Positions 22,934 through 25,470 of a DNA stretch of 25,470 bases are shown here, piece after piece (the stretch's first letter is position 1; every line of letters begins with the position of its first letter). The DNA lies in the NCBI GenBank assembly GCA_964368605.1, contig CAYJBP010000026.1:1-25470 (forward strand). Reading direction: 5' to 3'. The notes below the pieces were generated by a model that saw only the letters and a program-made list of their open reading frames with translations, made no database searches and was not told where the DNA came from. Source of the DNA: CAYJBP01 sp964368605. Its GTDB lineage: Bacteria; Bacillota; Dehalobacteriia; UBA4068. The position numbers and the translations under genes were made by a program.

Positions 22934-25291
22934 TTATTCTATAGTTAAAAAGCGCATTAATATTGTTGCTAATTGAGCTCTGGTTGCTGTACCTTGCGGC
23001 TCAATTGTGGTTTCGGTAAGGCCGGTAATAATGCCTACTTGCACAGCCCAAGTCATAGCATCTAAAGCCCATGGGGAAATTGCGTCGGCATCGCTAAAAT
23101 TAAGCTCGCCTTCTGTAGGCAAGGGATTGCCACTATAACGATAGAGCATGGTAACCAACTGCTCTCTGGTAAGATAATCCAAGGGATTATGGCCATCCGA
23201 TACACCGCTATCCATAGCCCATTGCCTGGCCAAGCTATACCATTCATCGCCACCTTCGGTTTGAACCTGCTCCAAACGAGCCAGAATTGTCCACATCATA
23301 GCCCTATTCATAGCTAGCTGCGGAGCAAATTCATTATCCGAAACGCCCTGCATTAACCCTTGCTCAAAAACATATTTAACCGCTTCATAAAACCAATCGC
23401 TTGTTAAAACATCAATAAAGGGCCAGGGAATTTCGCTTAAGGCAATATCGCTATCGGTGATTTGTACGGTATCTTCAGGATTGATGGCTGTGGCTAAATC
23501 GTCTGCTTCGGTATTTTCTTCATTATCAGCATCGCTGCTACCGCCGCCGCCGCTGCCGCTACCGCCACCGCCGCCACCGCCGCCGCCGCCGCTGACACCG
23601 CCGCTAATTGCTGTCCAAGTGGCCATGATAGTTACTTCTGATGCAGGCATAGTAAATTCGGTAGTAGATTTAGAGGCATCTTGCAATTGAACAATATCGC
23701 CGCTTACCTGCCAGCCGCTAAAGGTAAAACCACTTTTAGTGCCGGCAATAATGGTTACTGTTTCATCGGCTGCATATTCGCCATCCCCACTGGGTTGGCC
23801 ATTGCCGCCATCTAAGTTAATTTGTACCCTGTATTTAGGTGGTTCAGGCATTAAAATATCTACCATAAATTCGGCACTATGATTGCCATATTTAATAGTA
23901 ATAACCTGCTCCAGCTCGGCTTGAGTAGAATTAAAGCCGCTTAGGCTAAGATCGCTATGAGCAATTGTTTTTTCGCTGCCATCAGATAGATTGGCCACAA
24001 TTTCCAGGCCGCTTAAATCAATAGTCTCTAGGATAAAATATGTTTTTTTGATTGGTTCTTGCTTAATGGTTAAACCTGTAATCGTAATTTCGGGCTGTTC
24101 AGGGACCGATCCTTCAAAAACAGGATAATCATCTTGCTCAATCCAAACTTTAGCTTCAATTACAGGACTTGTGGCATTATAGATTGCAGCACCGCTATTT
24201 AGCACATCCAGCAAAGTGCTGTCATTAGCAATGGCCTCGGCTAAGAGACCGCTGCTATCAAAGCTAAGCACATTAATCCGATTATTATAGCCATTGCCTT
24301 GGCTAATACCGCTTAGGGCGCTACTTTCCAGCCAATATGCTCCCTCTACATAAGCACTAATACCCACATAACCGGTAATACCGCCTATTTTTGCATCAAA
24401 GCCTGTGCCGCTAAGATTGCCTCTATTATAAACATTGATTAATTTACCATTATAATGATAACCAACCACACCGCCAATAGGGGCATAGTTACTAGTGCTT
24501 GAAATAGTTCCGCTATTATAAACATTGCAGATACTGGCATTGCCCGTATCATTTTGACCAACCAAACCGCCTACATAATAATGATCGCTTTCGATATCTG
24601 CTATATTGTAGGCATTAAGCAAATGGCCGACATTATGGCCAATTACTCCGCCGGTGCTGGTACTACCTTTAACTAAGCCATCATTATAGACATCATAAAT
24701 AAGGCTATTATTACGGCCTGCAACTCCCCCGGTATTACTGGAAGTACCGATTACAGTGCCAGCATTATAAGAATCTTTGATAGTGCCTAGATTATAACCG
24801 ACAATGCCTCCGCCATTGATGGCGGCTGTTACTGTTGCCCGATTAACTACGGCTTCGATTAGCCCATTATTATAGCCAACCACTGCCCCCACACTATTAT
24901 TACCGCTAATACTGCCCTCAACCGTAAAGTTATATAATTTGCCATTACTACCAAGCTCGCCAAATAAGCCTTGGAAATTTTGATTGCTAGTAATTGATAA
25001 ACCTTTGATAGTAAAGCCATCGCCGTCTAAGCTGCCGTCAAAAATGGTCAGTGGTGTCCATTCTTGATTGTTAAGATCAATATCATTCATTAGTAGATAA
25101 TGGGCAGTTAAATCATTATTAATGGCAGCCAATTGGTCGGCATTAGTAATTTGATAGGGATCTTCCGGGCTACCAGCCCCGTTTAGCAATTGACTATCTG
25201 CCGCATAAGCTAAGTTTAGTGGCATAATCATTATCATTGCTAGTAAGCATAATACAATTAAAACTGATGATTTTTGATTATTAGTTTTCAT
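22934..25291 (-). CDS. S-layer-homology surface protein with GLUG repeats and Ig-like domain
   Basis: 785 residues from ATG 25291 (GAGG five bases upstream); a GTG two codons earlier is possible. Signal peptide (KKnot-like basic start, hydrophobic VLIVLCLLAMIMIMPLNLAYA). Residues about 40-370: a beta-helix-like series of GLUG-type repeats, G-x-[IV]-[VA]-G-[YHR]-N-x-G. About 395-480: Big_3-type Ig-like domain (TYFILETIDLSGLEI). About 483-560: InlB-type B repeat (GFTFSGWQVSG). A Gly/Ser linker with ten consecutive glycines follows, then three SLH domains at the C-terminus that anchor it to the cell wall. A cell-surface adhesin or structural protein; ligand unknown. Not related in function to the neighbouring operon as far as can be seen. 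Confidence 0.9.
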   Translation of the reverse strand: MKTNNQKSSVLIVLCLLAMIMIMPLNLAYAADSQLLNGAGSPEDPYQITNADQLAAINNDLTAHYLLMNDIDLNNQEWTPLTIFDGSLDGDGFTIKGLSITSNQNFQGLFGELGSNGKLYNFTVEGSISGNNSVGAVVGYNNGLIEAVVNRATVTAAINGGGIVGYNLGTIKDSYNAGTVIGTSSNTGGVAGRNNSLIYDVYNDGLVKGSTSTGGVIGHNVGHLLNAYNIADIESDHYYVGGLVGQNDTGNASICNVYNSGTISSTSNYAPIGGVVGYHYNGKLINVYNRGNLSGTGFDAKIGGITGYVGISAYVEGAYWLESSALSGISQGNGYNNRINVLSFDSSGLLAEAIANDSTLLDVLNSGAAIYNATSPVIEAKVWIEQDDYPVFEGSVPEQPEITITGLTIKQEPIKKTYFILETIDLSGLEIVANLSDGSEKTIAHSDLSLSGFNSTQAELEQVITIKYGNHSAEFMVDILMPEPPKYRVQINLDGGNGQPSGDGEYAADETVTIIAGTKSGFTFSGWQVSGDIVQLQDASKSTTEFTMPASEVTIMATWTAISGGVSGGGGGGGGGGSGSGGGGSSDADNEENTEADDLATAINPEDTVQITDSDIALSEIPWPFIDVLTSDWFYEAVKYVFEQGLMQGVSDNEFAPQLAMNRAMMWTILARLEQVQTEGGDEWYSLARQWAMDSGVSDGHNPLDYLTREQLVTMLYRYSGNPLPTEGELNFSDADAISPWALDAMTWAVQVGIITGLTETTIEPQGTATRAQLATILMRFLTIE
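23553..23610 (-). repeat. GGN triplet tract coding the poly-glycine linker
   Basis: Interrupted CCG/CCA/GCT triplets (plus strand) encode the glycine-serine linker before the SLH domains. Slippage in steps of three would change the linker length without shifting the frame. Confidence 0.7.
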
Positions 25292-25334
25292 AAGCACCTC
25301 GACAAAGTATTATTTGTGTTCAAACAGCTTCTTA

Positions 25335-25363
25335 AGTATACTATTAAAGCTCGACTTTGTAAA
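25335..25363 (-). promoter_or_regulatory. Predicted promoter of the surface-protein gene
   Basis: Minus strand: -35 TTTACA (25363-25358), 17-nt spacer, -10 TATACT (25340-25335), about 44 nt upstream of the ATG at 25291. The remaining sequence to 25470 is AT-rich and no gene was recognised in it. Confidence 0.65.
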
Positions 25364-25470
25364 GGCAATTACTTAAAAAAGCTTAATAAATTATTATATA
25401 CAATAAAGATCATTTACCGTGGTTTATGCAGAAGCTATAATCACTGCCCTAATAGAAAAATCGCGCCCTA

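Noticed and set aside
23457..23690. Proline-rich plus-strand reading frame
   Set aside because: It is the antisense of the poly-glycine linker of the surface protein, with no ribosome binding site or recognisable domain.
25306..25360. Inverted repeat ACAAAGT/ACTTTGT around the surface-protein promoter
   Set aside because: Only 7 bp with a long separation in AT-rich DNA; no better than chance by eye.

Overview
The window reads as chromosomal DNA from an anaerobic, moderately AT-rich Firmicute, most likely a clostridial or related lineage. The reasons are an EutV/EutW-type two-component system with an ANTAR regulator, a trimeric clostridial-type [FeFe]-hydrogenase, an SLH-domain surface protein, and strong AGGAGG-type ribosome binding sites. 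No rRNA, tRNA or CRISPR array was seen.

Region 1 (1-11522) is an ethanolamine-utilisation and microcompartment locus. On the minus strand are eutV (RNA-binding response regulator) and eutW (sensor kinase), then a structured leader and the first codons of a gene cut by the left edge. On the plus strand, behind a long leader ending in an intrinsic terminator, come eutA (lyase reactivase), an EutE-like acylating aldehyde dehydrogenase, pduL (phosphotransacylase), a small unrecognised protein with a cargo-peptide-like N-terminus, a PduT-like shell protein, a PduS-like flavo/Fe-S protein, a second PduT-like protein, and then eutB and eutC. Ethanolamine would be split by EutBC to acetaldehyde and ammonia; EutE makes acetyl-CoA and NADH; PduL makes acetyl-phosphate; PduS with the PduT pores could move electrons across the shell. 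The ordinary hexameric and pentameric shell proteins, EutH, EutT and an alcohol dehydrogenase are not in the window.

Two leaders, one before eutA (plus strand) and one at the left edge (minus strand), share the same design: a CGCTGC-stem hexaloop hairpin, a short second hairpin, and a terminator whose 5' arm starts inside the second hairpin. This is the layout expected for EutV antitermination.

Region 2 (11523-13748) holds a lipoprotein with three tandem repeats of about 85-95 residues, with its own promoter and terminator.

Region 3 (13749-22900) is a hydrogenase operon: NuoE-like, NuoF-like and HydA subunits of an apparently bifurcating hydrogenase, a small [2Fe-2S] protein, a PAS-containing sensory hydrogenase homologue (HydS type) and a PP2C/SpoIIE phosphatase. 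Directly after these lies a TnpB-family protein in which all three RuvC acidic residues appear to be replaced. Its stop codon is followed by a structured RNA resembling a TnpB guide-RNA scaffold, a short possible guide, and a terminator. This looks like a domesticated, nuclease-dead TnpB (TldR-like) attached to a hydrogenase operon and is the most interesting item in the window.

Region 4 (22934-25470) is a minus-strand S-layer-homology surface protein with GLUG-type repeats and a promoter.
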